The position numbers and the translations under genes are program-made. From NCBI RefSeq assembly GCF_016103465.1, contig NZ_JAEEAP010000001.1, forward strand, positions 1-64,000: DNA of 64,000 nucleotides, written 5' to 3'. How positions within the stretch are numbered: position 1 is the first letter of the stretch; each line of letters opens with the position of its first letter. Shown here one piece after another: positions 8,661 through 17,543 of this stretch. The stretch comes from Streptomyces sabulosicollis. Lineage in GTDB: Bacteria > Actinomycetota > Actinomycetes > Streptomycetales > Streptomycetaceae. The notes beneath the pieces were generated by a model that was given only the letters and a program-made list of their open reading frames with translations, did not search any database and was not told the DNA's origin.

Positions 8661-9821
8661 ATGACTTCAGGAGCACAGCAGATTCGTGTGGTCGTCCTCG
8701 GCGGCGGCGTTCTGGGCGTCTCCACGGCACATCAGCTGGCCCGGCGCGGTGCGGCCGTCACACTGGTGTCGGACACCGCCCTCGCCGGCGGCGCGTCCGG
8801 GCGCTCGCTCGCCTGGCTGAACTCCGCCGCCATCCGCTCCCCCGAGTACCACCGGCTGCGGATGCTGGGCATGGACCGCTATCGCACCCTGGCCGCCCGT
8901 GCACCCGGCCTGGGCTGGCTGCGCTTCGACGGCGGGCTGGCCTGGGGGACGGCCGGGCAGGAAGCGGAGTTCCGCGCGCGGTTCGCCCACCAGCAAGCCA
9001 TCGGCTACCAGGCGGAGTGGCTCTCCCCGGCCGAGATCGCGGCCGTGACGCCCGGTGTCGACGCGGCCGCCGTGCCGGACTGCGGAGCGATCTTCAACCC
9101 GGGTGAGGGCTGGGTGGACCTGCCGTCCCTGATCGGGCTGCTGGCCGAGGAGTTCACCGGGCTGGGCGGCGAGCTGGTGACCGACGCGGGCCCGGCCTCC
9201 GTGCACACCACGGGGGAGCGGGTGACCGGTGTGCACACCGCGTCCGGGCGGCGCTTCCCCTGCGACGCGGTGGTCCTGGCCACCGGGGCGGACACACCCG
9301 CCGTGCTGCGCACGCTCGGGGTGTCCCTCGCGGACCGCACCCCCATCTCGCTGCTGGTGCGCACCCGGCGGGTCGGCCTTCCGCTGTGCGCCGTGCTGAA
9401 CACTCCGCGGGTGTCGATCCGGCCGACCCCGGACGGTGCGCTGGTGTTGGACTCGGGCTGGTCGGAGAGGGAGGTGGTGCGCCATGAGGACGGCACGTTC
9501 GACATCCGCCGGTCCACCGTGGACGGACTGCTGGCGGAGGCGTCGGCGGTGCTGGCCGGCACGCCCCGGCTTCCGCTGGAGTCGTACGCGGCCGGGCCCA
9601 AGCCGATCCCCGCGGACGGTGAACCCGTACTGGGGCCGCTGGAGGAGATCGCCGGCTGCCATGTGGCGTTCACCCACAGCGGTGCCACCCTCGGCCTGAT
9701 CGCCGGTGAGCTGCTGGCCGACGAGGTCCTGACCGGCCGCTCCCATCCGCTGCTCACCGCCTTCCGCCCGGGGCGGTTCCACCCGCGGGAGGAGCGGACG
9801 CCCGGCACCGACGGTGGTTGA
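8661..9821 (+). CDS. DAO-family FAD-dependent amine/amino-acid oxidoreductase
   Basis: 386-residue flavoprotein of the D-amino-acid oxidase/sarcosine oxidase/glycine oxidase superfamily. The FAD-binding Rossmann motif VVVLGGGVLGVSTA is close to the N-terminus, followed by ASGRSLAWLN. The C-terminal FAD motif HSGATLGLIAGELLADEVL is also typical. The start is ATG at 8661, preceded by GGGAAG; the frame extends upstream, but that part overlaps the promoter and operator. It probably oxidises an amino acid or N-methyl amino acid released by the divergent hydantoinase, giving imine and hydrogen peroxide. Sarcosine is one possible substrate, by inference from the neighbours only. Confidence 0.82.
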   Translation: MTSGAQQIRVVVLGGGVLGVSTAHQLARRGAAVTLVSDTALAGGASGRSLAWLNSAAIRSPEYHRLRMLGMDRYRTLAARAPGLGWLRFDGGLAWGTAGQEAEFRARFAHQQAIGYQAEWLSPAEIAAVTPGVDAAAVPDCGAIFNPGEGWVDLPSLIGLLAEEFTGLGGELVTDAGPASVHTTGERVTGVHTASGRRFPCDAVVLATGADTPAVLRTLGVSLADRTPISLLVRTRRVGLPLCAVLNTPRVSIRPTPDGALVLDSGWSEREVVRHEDGTFDIRRSTVDGLLAEASAVLAGTPRLPLESYAAGPKPIPADGEPVLGPLEEIAGCHVAFTHSGATLGLIAGELLADEVLTGRSHPLLTAFRPGRFHPREERTPGTDGG

Positions 9822-9879
9822 ATGTGGCGTTGAGGCGAGCCAACGGCGTGCCGTGACACAGAGAGGGGTACGTGCTGTC

Positions 9880-10968
9880 GTGACGCGACCCGCGCACCAG
9901 TCCGTGACCATCGTCGATGTGGCGAAGGCCGCGGGGGTGTCGAAGTCCACGGCCGGACGCGCGCTCGCCGGGGCCGCCGAGGTCAGCGCGCGGACGCGGG
10001 ACAACGTCGTGCGGGTGGCGGCGGAACTGGGCTACCGGCCCAACCAGGTGGCCCGCAGCATGATCACCGGCACGACCGAGACGGTCGGTGTGGTGATCCC
10101 GGAGATGAGCAACCGCTTCTTCTCGGCCGCGCTGCAGAGCATCGCCCGCACCATCCGGAAGCACGACTACGAGCTGCTGGTCAGCAGCACCGAGGGTGAG
10201 CCGGCGCTGGAGCGCCGGTCGGTGGAGGTGCTGTCCACCAAGCGGGTGGACGGCCTGATCGTGGCGCCCGTCGGCGGAGCCGATGCCGATCACCTCCGGC
10301 GCCTCACCGAGGTCGGCACCGCGCTGGTTCTGCTGGACCGCCCGGCCCCGAAGGCCACCAGCGCGAGCTTCGTGTCGGTCAACAACATCGAGGCGTCACG
10401 GCTCGCGGTGGACCATCTGATCGGTCTGGGGCACCGCCACATCGGGATCATCAGCGAGGCGCGCCCGGACAGCTCGCTGGCCGGGGCCACGGAGCTCGAG
10501 CCCACCGCCCACTGGCCCAGCACTCTGCGACTGGCGGGGTATATGCGGGCGATGACCGACGCGGGCCTGACGGTGCGACCCGGACACATCGCGCACAGCG
10601 CGTACTCCAGCGCCGCCTCCTACGCCGCGGCCACCAAACTGCTGCGGGCCACTCCCCCGGTCACCGCGATCTACTGCACCGACAACGTGCTGTCGGCCGG
10701 CGCGTTCGCGGCGCTCCAGGACAGCGGACGGGACTGCCCAGGCGAGGTGTCGCTGATCGGCTTCGACGACCACGAGTGGGCTCCCCTGGTCCGGCCCCGG
10801 CTGACGGTGGTGGCCCAACCCACCGAGGTCATCGGGATCACCGCGGCCGAGGAACTGCTGGCCACCATCGCCGACCCCACGCGCGAACCGGCCACCCATC
10901 TGCTGCCCGCTCGCCTCATCACACGGGACTCCACGGCGCCCCCGAGCCGCGCCGCGGCCGGCGGGTGA
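9880..10968 (+). CDS. LacI-family transcriptional regulator
   Basis: 362-residue LacI/GalR repressor. The N-terminal HTH reads TIVDVAKAAGVSKSTAGRAL, followed by the hinge helix segment LGYRPNQVARSM. The periplasmic-binding-protein-like effector domain starts at TETVGVVIPEM and ends in a normal C-terminal lobe (VSLIGFDDHEWAPLV). GTG at 9880 is chosen because GAGAGGGG lies 11 bases upstream and the HTH then begins near residue 9; in-frame GTGs at 9814 and 9853 are alternatives, the first overlapping the end of the oxidase gene. It follows the FAD oxidase on the same transcript and most likely binds the two identical palindromes at 8399 and 8573. Confidence 0.9.
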   Translation: MTRPAHQSVTIVDVAKAAGVSKSTAGRALAGAAEVSARTRDNVVRVAAELGYRPNQVARSMITGTTETVGVVIPEMSNRFFSAALQSIARTIRKHDYELLVSSTEGEPALERRSVEVLSTKRVDGLIVAPVGGADADHLRRLTEVGTALVLLDRPAPKATSASFVSVNNIEASRLAVDHLIGLGHRHIGIISEARPDSSLAGATELEPTAHWPSTLRLAGYMRAMTDAGLTVRPGHIAHSAYSSAASYAAATKLLRATPPVTAIYCTDNVLSAGAFAALQDSGRDCPGEVSLIGFDDHEWAPLVRPRLTVVAQPTEVIGITAAEELLATIADPTREPATHLLPARLITRDSTAPPSRAAAGG

Positions 10969-11241
10969 CCGTTTCCCGGCCGTGGGCGCGGTGGCCGTTG
11001 TCGCGGAGGCACACCTCGCCCAGTGCCTCCGCGGCGATGTCACGCAACTGCCGCTCGCTCGCGCGGAGATGGGGACCAAACGCAAAGGGTGGGGATGACC
11101 TTCCCTCGGGTCCGGGTCCGGTCCGGGTCCCGGATGGACGTGCGGTGCGCGGGGATAAGCCCAAATGGGCATCACCTTTCAAGGATCGATCGGTGACCTG
11201 TGATTTCATGGGCCCGCACACCACGGAACGGGGGGTGACGC

Positions 11242-12030
11242 ATGGGGGCACCGCAGGCCAGGTGGAGCGCGTTGCTGGAGATGTTGACGCGCGATGGACG
11301 GCTCGAGGTCGAGGCCGCCGCCGAGGTACTGCGGGTCTCCGCCGCCACGATCCGGCGTGATCTGGACGAGCTGGCGCGCCAGCAGATGGTCACCCGCACC
11401 CATGGCGGCGCCGTGATCAATGCGATCGCTTACGACCTGCCGCTCCGCTACAAAGCCGCGCGCAACGCTCCGGAGAAGGAGCGGATCGCCGACGCGGCGG
11501 CGGGCCTGGTCAAGGCCGGCGCCGTGGTGGGCCTGAACGGCGGCACCACGACCACAGCTGTCGCCCGCGCGCTGGCCACCCGACCGGAGCTGGGCACGGA
11601 GGGTGCGGGGCCCACTCTGACGGTGGTCACCAACGCGCTGAACATCGCCAATGAACTGGTCGTACGCCGCCATGTGAAGCTCGTCGTCACCGGGGGTGTG
11701 GCCCGCCCCGCCTCGTACGAGCTCACCGGGCCGCTCGCCACCGAGGTGCTCGCGCAGATCACCCTCGACCACGTCTTCATCGGCGTCGACGCGATCGACG
11801 TCAGGCACGGCGCGACGGCCCACGACGAGGGGGAGGCCGGTATCAACCGGGCGCTGGCCTTGCGCGCCGAGCAGGTGGTCGTCGTCGCGGACTCTTCCAA
11901 GCTGGGCCGGCGGGCCTTCGCCCGGATCTGCCCGGTGGAGGACGTCCATGTGTTGGTGACCGACAAGGCGGCGGGCCCCGAGCTGACCGAACCGTTCGCC
12001 GCCGCGGGCGTGGAGATCGTCCGGGCCTGA
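11242..12030 (+). CDS. DeoR/GlpR-family transcriptional regulator
   Basis: 262-residue DeoR-type repressor. The N-terminal winged HTH reads RLEVEAAAEVLRVSAATIRRD with the family signature continuing into RTHGGAV. The sugar-phosphate-sensing domain contains GLNGGTTTTAVAR, VVTNALNIANEL, VTGGVARPASYELTGP and ADSSKLGRRAF, all typical. These proteins usually respond to phosphorylated sugars such as GalNAc-6-P, fuculose-1-P or glycerol-3-P. It lies directly upstream of the secreted glycosidase cluster on the same strand, so control of that cluster is likely, though unproven. The 270 bases before it hold no recognisable gene. Confidence 0.88.
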   Translation: MGAPQARWSALLEMLTRDGRLEVEAAAEVLRVSAATIRRDLDELARQQMVTRTHGGAVINAIAYDLPLRYKAARNAPEKERIADAAAGLVKAGAVVGLNGGTTTTAVARALATRPELGTEGAGPTLTVVTNALNIANELVVRRHVKLVVTGGVARPASYELTGPLATEVLAQITLDHVFIGVDAIDVRHGATAHDEGEAGINRALALRAEQVVVVADSSKLGRRAFARICPVEDVHVLVTDKAAGPELTEPFAAAGVEIVRA

Positions 12031-12543
12031 ACGTCGGCGGACGACGACCGGCACGATCAGGCGGGTACCACCTCGCTGCACAGCGGGTGATTGTTCCTGA
12101 TGGAAAGACTGCCCAATCGAGCATTTCCATCCTGATCCAAGCCCGGCATCACCTCGGAGGCGCTGGTCCACCTGGACGTTTCGGGGCCGGGGCCGGGCGT
12201 ACGGGAGTATCGCCCAGGAGGCGGCCCTGACGATGTGTGAGGCCGCGGGCGTGGCATCACCCGCCCCCACCCCTCGCGGCCGCGTACCGGAACAGCACCG
12301 CGCCTGCATCAGGCGTGGTTCACACAGATTTTACCGCCGCCTTCCCCGAGCCCGCGGGCTCGGGAACCAGGGCGCGGACCGGGGATATTCACCGTCCCGG
12401 GGGCGACGGGCAGGGCGGGTGGGCCAAGAAATCATGGAAGGCGAGTGTTGACATCTGTCGTATATGGCCAGAACATCAACACAAATAAGCATGATCTTGC
12501 AGTGCTGCTCAGCGACGCCGGCCCGCCCCGCAGGAGGACGTGA
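12031..12543. other. Intergenic region before the glycosidase cluster
   Basis: 513 bases without a supported gene. It holds a perfect 20-bp palindrome CCCGAGCCCGCGGGCTCGGG at 12345-12364, which has no loop and no T tract, and a locally AT-rich segment at 12440-12500 with a promoter/operator-like element (see the separate entry). A short minus-strand frame near 12060-12150 has protein-like composition, but I cannot assign it. Confidence 0.5.
12446..12481 (+). promoter_or_regulatory. Candidate promoter and operator upstream of GH31
   Basis: A perfect -35 box TTGACA at 12448-12453 lies in an AT-rich patch about 95 bases before the GH31 start. No strong -10 box is seen at 17-18 bases (GAACAT or AACATC), so the promoter is tentative. 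The same segment is an imperfect inverted repeat: TGTTGACATCTG at 12446-12457 and, in inverse orientation, CAGAACATCAACA at 12469-12481. This would suit binding by the adjacent DeoR protein. Confidence 0.4.
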
Positions 12544-15500
12544 GTGCGCACCCACCCGCGCAGACCGCGCAAACCCGGTAGATTCGGCACGCTCCTGGCC
12601 GCCGTGCTGGCCTTGACACTCGCGCCGTCCGTGACCGACCCCCTCGCCACAGCGGCCCGGGCGGACACCGCCGCCCAGCCGAAGGTGACACACAGCGCGG
12701 ATGCCCTCGCCATGTCCGTGCCGGCCGCCGAGAAGGCCCCCGGCTACACCGTCGACATCGCCACCGGCGAACTCGCTGTCACTACCAGGCGCGCCGGAGA
12801 GGTCGTGCTCAGCACCGCGAACGGCGACACGGGGGGCCTGCGATTTCGCTCCGGCGGCCAGTGGCAGCACGCCACCGAGGTCACCGACTGGAGATGGAAG
12901 GACGGCGTCCTCACCCTCACCGCCGACACCACGCTCGACGGCGCCACCGTCAAGGCGCGCCTGATCCCCGCGTCCGACCGCTACCAACTGGAATGGGACG
13001 TCGAGGGCGGCAGCCCCGACCAACTCGGCCTCGTCTACGACCTGTCATCAGCCGGCCACTGGTACGGCCATGGAGAGGCGGAGACCCCGCAGGGCGGCCC
13101 CGGTGTCAATCAGCCCTGGCCGCTCGACACGGGAGAGGTCGTGCACAAAACCTTCGGCCCGGCCTCGTACAACATGATCGACCCGTTCTGGTACACCTCC
13201 AGATCGACAGGTCTCCGGGTCGACACCGGGGATGTCATGAACGTGACACTCAACAAGGACAGGGACGGTCTGGGCCACTTCACCGTCGAGTCGTCCGACA
13301 CCTACAAGGCCACCGTGTTCGTCGAGTCGACCCCGCTGGAGGTCTACCGCGACTACGTCGGCCTCGTCGGCAAGCCGGTCAAGAGCGACGCGTCCTACGA
13401 GCAGTACGCCGAGCCGCTGTGGAATTCCTGGGCACAGTTCTACACAAAGGTCGACCAGGGAAAACTGCTCGACTACGCCACCGACCTCCACGACAACGGT
13501 CTTGACGGGCACACCATCCAGCTCGACGACAAGTGGGAGTCGAACTACGGCAATCTGACCTGGGACCCCAAGACCTTTCCCGACCCCAAGGGCATGTCCG
13601 GGAAGATCCACGCCATGGGGTTCGACTTCGGCCTCTGGGTGACCCTGTGGATCAATCTGGACTCGGACAACTATCAGTACGCCGTCGACAACGGCTATCT
13701 CCTCATGGACGCCGAGGACACCAGCAAGCCCTGCCAAGTGACCTGGTGGAACGGCCAGGCCGGAATCATCGACCTGGCGAACCCCGATGCCAGGGCCTGG
13801 TACGTGGGCAAGGTCAGGAAGCTCATGAGCGACTACGACATCGACGGGCTGAAGTTCGACACCCGCTTCTTCGACGAGAAGTGCGCGCCGCGCGAAGGCC
13901 ACCAGGCCACCGACTACCAGAAGCTCGGCACCCAGCTCGCCGACGAGTTCGACCTCCAGGGCGCGGGCATCCGGGTGCACTGGAACCAGACGGCCCACAA
14001 GGCCGGCTTCGTCACCCGCCAGGTCGACAAGGGCACCGGCTGGGAGTCCCTGCGCGCCTCCGCCACCCAGAACCTGGCGATCTCCACCATCGGATACCCG
14101 TTCGTCGAGTCCGACATGATCGGTGGCTCCGGCGGCCAGCCCGCACCGTCGAAGGACGTACTGGTGCGATGGGCGCAGTCCGCCTCGCTCATGCCGCTGA
14201 TGTACTCCTCGACGTCACCCGTGGACACCTATGACACCACCACCGGGCAGAAGGTGGACTACGACCAGGAGACGGTCGACCTCTACCGGCAGGCGATCGC
14301 GACGCACAAGAAGCTCGCCCCGTACATCTGGGACCAGGTCCGGTCCACCCTGAAGACCGGCGACCCGATCATGCGGCCCCTGTTCTTCGACTTCCCGGAA
14401 GACGACGAGAGTTACACCGTCACCGACGAGTGGATGCTCGGTCCGGCCGTGCTGGCCGCGCCCAAGCTGAGCACGGGCGCCACCCGGACCGTCCACCTGC
14501 CACCCGGCACCTGGTACGACGTCAACCAGGGCACGGTGACCCGAGGCCCCAAGACACTCAAGGGATACGCGGCACCGCTCGGCGTCACCCCGGCATTCGT
14601 CAACCTCAAAGCCAAGGGCGCCGCCAAGGCCATCAAGGCGCTCAAGCGCGACGGCGTCCCGGCCGCCTCGGTCCTGATCAGTCCGGACACCCCGGCCACC
14701 GGGTCCGGCACACCCTTCGAAGTGACCACCGAGTCGACCAACTGGTCCACCCGCACCATCAGGAACGCCAGGGCGGCCCTGGACCTCCCCGAGGGCTGGA
14801 CCGCCACAGCGGCCGGCCCCACCACCGCGAAGTCCCTCAAGGCCGGAGGAACGTTCACCACCACCTGGACGGTGACCCCGGCCGCCGACGCGACATGGGG
14901 CGGTCACGATCTCACCGCGACGGTGACGTACGACCGTACCCAGAAGGTCTCCGACACCGTGCGGGCGGAGGTCAAGCCCGCCCCGGGCAGTGTGACCGCC
15001 CCGTATCTGACGACCGCCACCACCGACGATGCCCGATACGCCCGAGCCGGGGACCAGTTCGCCATCTGGGCCGGCGGCCAGGACCTGTCCGGGTGGAAGG
15101 ACGAGAAGGGCGTCATCTACCTCGACGGCGCAGCCGGTGAGCAGGCCACTGTGCGGACCGAGCTGGTCTCCCAGCACAGTTCCTCACCCTTCGGCAAGGC
15201 GGGGATCGCGCTCGCCAACGATCTGACCGCGCCCGGCAAGGGCGGTTACGCGGTGCTGGTCATGACGGATCGGTACGGGCTGGAGTTCATGACCGACAGC
15301 GATGGCGACGGCACGCTCGACACCTGGGCGGGCGGTGGCTCCACCTATCACCCGGCGCATATGAAACTGACCCGGGACGGCACCAGGTACACCGCGTATG
15401 CCAGTAAGGACGGCGAGACCTGGTCGCGGGTCGGCACCGCCGAGGTTCGGTCGGCCGCCGGCCCCGGTGACGCCGGGATGGTCGCCAGCGCGGCCAACGT

Positions 15501-15558
15501 CAACTACCCGGGCGAGGGCATCGAGGCCGTCTTCAGCACATTCTCCGTCACCTCCTGA
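12544..15558 (+). CDS. Secreted GH31 glycoside hydrolase with NEW3 and LamG-like modules
   Basis: 1004-residue exported alpha-glycosidase. A long Sec or Tat-like leader with many arginines ends near residue 40. The GH31 barrel begins about residue 290. The nucleophile is expected at Asp439 in DGLKFD and the acid/base at Asp524 in SDMIGG. LDDKWESNYG and VTWWNG recall the MYORG/NET37 branch of GH31 more than classical alpha-glucosidases. After the barrel come an NPCBM-associated NEW3 domain (about 708-805) and a concanavalin-like LamG/DUF1349-type domain (about 820-1004) with DSDGDGTLDTWAGGGSTYHP. The start is GTG at 12544 with AGGAGG six bases upstream. It opens the glycosidase cluster. Substrate not defined; alpha-galactoside or alpha-GalNAc linkages are possible. 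Confidence 0.88.
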   Translation: MRTHPRRPRKPGRFGTLLAAVLALTLAPSVTDPLATAARADTAAQPKVTHSADALAMSVPAAEKAPGYTVDIATGELAVTTRRAGEVVLSTANGDTGGLRFRSGGQWQHATEVTDWRWKDGVLTLTADTTLDGATVKARLIPASDRYQLEWDVEGGSPDQLGLVYDLSSAGHWYGHGEAETPQGGPGVNQPWPLDTGEVVHKTFGPASYNMIDPFWYTSRSTGLRVDTGDVMNVTLNKDRDGLGHFTVESSDTYKATVFVESTPLEVYRDYVGLVGKPVKSDASYEQYAEPLWNSWAQFYTKVDQGKLLDYATDLHDNGLDGHTIQLDDKWESNYGNLTWDPKTFPDPKGMSGKIHAMGFDFGLWVTLWINLDSDNYQYAVDNGYLLMDAEDTSKPCQVTWWNGQAGIIDLANPDARAWYVGKVRKLMSDYDIDGLKFDTRFFDEKCAPREGHQATDYQKLGTQLADEFDLQGAGIRVHWNQTAHKAGFVTRQVDKGTGWESLRASATQNLAISTIGYPFVESDMIGGSGGQPAPSKDVLVRWAQSASLMPLMYSSTSPVDTYDTTTGQKVDYDQETVDLYRQAIATHKKLAPYIWDQVRSTLKTGDPIMRPLFFDFPEDDESYTVTDEWMLGPAVLAAPKLSTGATRTVHLPPGTWYDVNQGTVTRGPKTLKGYAAPLGVTPAFVNLKAKGAAKAIKALKRDGVPAASVLISPDTPATGSGTPFEVTTESTNWSTRTIRNARAALDLPEGWTATAAGPTTAKSLKAGGTFTTTWTVTPAADATWGGHDLTATVTYDRTQKVSDTVRAEVKPAPGSVTAPYLTTATTDDARYARAGDQFAIWAGGQDLSGWKDEKGVIYLDGAAGEQATVRTELVSQHSSSPFGKAGIALANDLTAPGKGGYAVLVMTDRYGLEFMTDSDGDGTLDTWAGGGSTYHPAHMKLTRDGTRYTAYASKDGETWSRVGTAEVRSAAGPGDAGMVASAANVNYPGEGIEAVFSTFSVTS

Positions 15559-15674
15559 CGCCACCGGACCCAAGTGCACCCGCCTCTTTCCGGCAGGCCC
15601 CCGCTCCACCGCCCCGGGGGCCCGCCGGAAGCGACCACCCCCGTGCACTCCCGTGAGAGAGGGAACACCGACCG

Positions 15675-17543
15675 ATGGCACGAATGTCCTCGCTCCTCGC
15701 CGGCTTCGTCGCGGGTGCCGTGGTGGCCGCGAGCACCACCGCGATCGCCGTCACCGGCGCGAACACCGACACCGGCCCCGATTCCAGGGCCACCACCACC
15801 TGGCTGACCGTGAAGGTCGCCGACGCCATGGGCACCAGGGACACCATCACCTGGGTGCCCACCGGATCCTTCGCCAGCTCGGCGGAGGAGCGGGTGCCGC
15901 GCTATCCGATGACCCCGATCAAGGGCAAGGACACCAAGGAGCTGGCGCTCTCCGCCGTGCGCAATGAGCAGGTCTCGGCGCAGTTGGCGATCGCGTCCGG
16001 CCACGACCTCGACAATGTCAAGGCCGTGGTCGGCGATCTCACCGGGCCCGGCGGGGCGAAGCTGTCCGGAGACGACACCCAGGTCCGGTTCGTGAAGTAC
16101 GTCCCTGTGCAGCGTTCCAAGAGCGAGGTCGACTGGTCCGCCACCATCGACCAGGTCAGCTCCGGTAAGGAGGTCTCCGGCGACCGCAACCCCGATGTGG
16201 TCGGCGACCCCCTCGAAGAGCGGCCCTCCGTGGACGTGCCCGCGTACGCGGCGCAGCCGCTGTGGTTCACCTTCCATGTGCCCGAGAAGGCCAGGCCCGG
16301 TACCTACCGGGGCACCGTGAAGGTCGACGCCGACGGCCGTACCCAGGCCACTTATCCGCTGACCATCGAGGTCGCGGACGCGAGCGCGCCCGACTCCGAC
16401 GACTACCGCTTCTTCCTCGACGTATGGGCGCAGCCGGAGACCATCGCGCAGGCACACGGTGTGAAGCGCTGGTCCGACAAGCACTGGAAGCTGATCGAGT
16501 CCTACGGCCGCGACCTGGCGTCCCGGGGCCAGAAGGTCATCAACACCACCATCGTCGACAACCCCTGGCACCACCAGTGGTCGCTGGGAACCCGGGAGTC
16601 GCAGACCGCCACGCCCTACGCCAGCATGGTGGGCTGGACCTGGAACGGAAAGGCGTTCTCCTTCGACTTCAGCCGCTGGGACAAGTACGTCCGGACCGCC
16701 AGAGGCGCCGGGCTCGGACCCGACATCGGCGCCTTCTCCATGCTGGCGTTCCAGGATGAGGAGCACCTCACCTACACGGACACCCGTACCGGCAGGACCG
16801 TGTATGAGAACGTCGATCTGGGCGGGGACCGCTGGCGGCAGGCGTGGGGAGCGTTTCTGCCCGCCTTCGAAAAGCATCTGAGAGCGAAGGGCTGGCTCAA
16901 GGACACCTGGCTGTCCTTCGATGAACGCCCCCTCAGCACCATGACGGTCGTCAAGGACTTCGTCCACGAGGTCGCGCCGGTCTTTGACGACCGTATCTCC
17001 GTCGCCGGGTCGATCAGCACGGAGGGCGTCGCGTCGAACCTGTCCGTCGACTGGGGCGGCATCGACGCGATGACCAAGGAGAAGGTGGCGGAGCGGCGCG
17101 CGGCCGGGAAGATCACCACCTTCTACGTCTACGGCTCACCCGCTCATCCGAACACCCTGTCGTACTCCCCCGCCGTGGAGTCGCGCATGCTGCCGTGGAT
17201 CTCCGCCCAGCGGAACCTCGATGGCTTTCTGCGCTGGTCGTACAACAGCTGGACCAGCGACCCCTTCAAGCAGCCGGTGCACATCTTCACCCAGGGCGAC
17301 GAATACCTGGTCTACCCCGGCGAGGACGGGCCGATGTCCAGCATCCGCTGGGAGCAGTTGAAGGAGGGCATCGAGGATTACGAGCTCATCGCCCAGCTGA
17401 GGGAGAAGGAGGCCGGCGGCGCCGACAGCGACGCCCTGGCAGAGGCCCTCACCACGGCGACCCGGAACCTCGACGGCCGTGCGAAGGACGTCACCGACAT
17501 CGAGACCGCGCGGGCGGCCGTGGTGAAGGGGCTGACATCATGA
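15675..17543 (+). CDS. Secreted DUF4091 (GH123-like) glycoside hydrolase domain protein
   Basis: 622-residue exported protein. A short N-terminal hydrophobic segment (SLLAGFVAGAVVAASTTAIA) acts as signal peptide or anchor. The middle part is a (beta/alpha)8-like region with LFLDVWAQPE-type and WLSFDERP segments. The C-terminus carries the DUF4091 hallmarks DGFLRWSYNSWTSDP near residue 515, then YLVYPGEDGP and the helix RWEQLKEGIEDYELI. DUF4091 proteins are related to GH123 beta-N-acetylgalactosaminidases; Asp-Glu in SFDERP could be the catalytic pair, by analogy. The ATGA overlap with the first GH35 gene implies coupled translation. Activity on beta-GalNAc or similar hexosamines is likely but not certain. 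Confidence 0.8.
   Translation: MARMSSLLAGFVAGAVVAASTTAIAVTGANTDTGPDSRATTTWLTVKVADAMGTRDTITWVPTGSFASSAEERVPRYPMTPIKGKDTKELALSAVRNEQVSAQLAIASGHDLDNVKAVVGDLTGPGGAKLSGDDTQVRFVKYVPVQRSKSEVDWSATIDQVSSGKEVSGDRNPDVVGDPLEERPSVDVPAYAAQPLWFTFHVPEKARPGTYRGTVKVDADGRTQATYPLTIEVADASAPDSDDYRFFLDVWAQPETIAQAHGVKRWSDKHWKLIESYGRDLASRGQKVINTTIVDNPWHHQWSLGTRESQTATPYASMVGWTWNGKAFSFDFSRWDKYVRTARGAGLGPDIGAFSMLAFQDEEHLTYTDTRTGRTVYENVDLGGDRWRQAWGAFLPAFEKHLRAKGWLKDTWLSFDERPLSTMTVVKDFVHEVAPVFDDRISVAGSISTEGVASNLSVDWGGIDAMTKEKVAERRAAGKITTFYVYGSPAHPNTLSYSPAVESRMLPWISAQRNLDGFLRWSYNSWTSDPFKQPVHIFTQGDEYLVYPGEDGPMSSIRWEQLKEGIEDYELIAQLREKEAGGADSDALAEALTTATRNLDGRAKDVTDIETARAAVVKGLTS

Noticed and set aside
10969-11241. Small minus-strand protein with ERQLRDIAAEALGEVCLRDN
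   Set aside because: Helical-looking, but no start signal, no known family, and it overlaps the ends of both neighbouring genes.
12345-12364. Rho-independent terminator from the 20-bp GC palindrome
   Set aside because: There is no loop and no T tract; it could be an operator or chance. Noted only within the gap entry.
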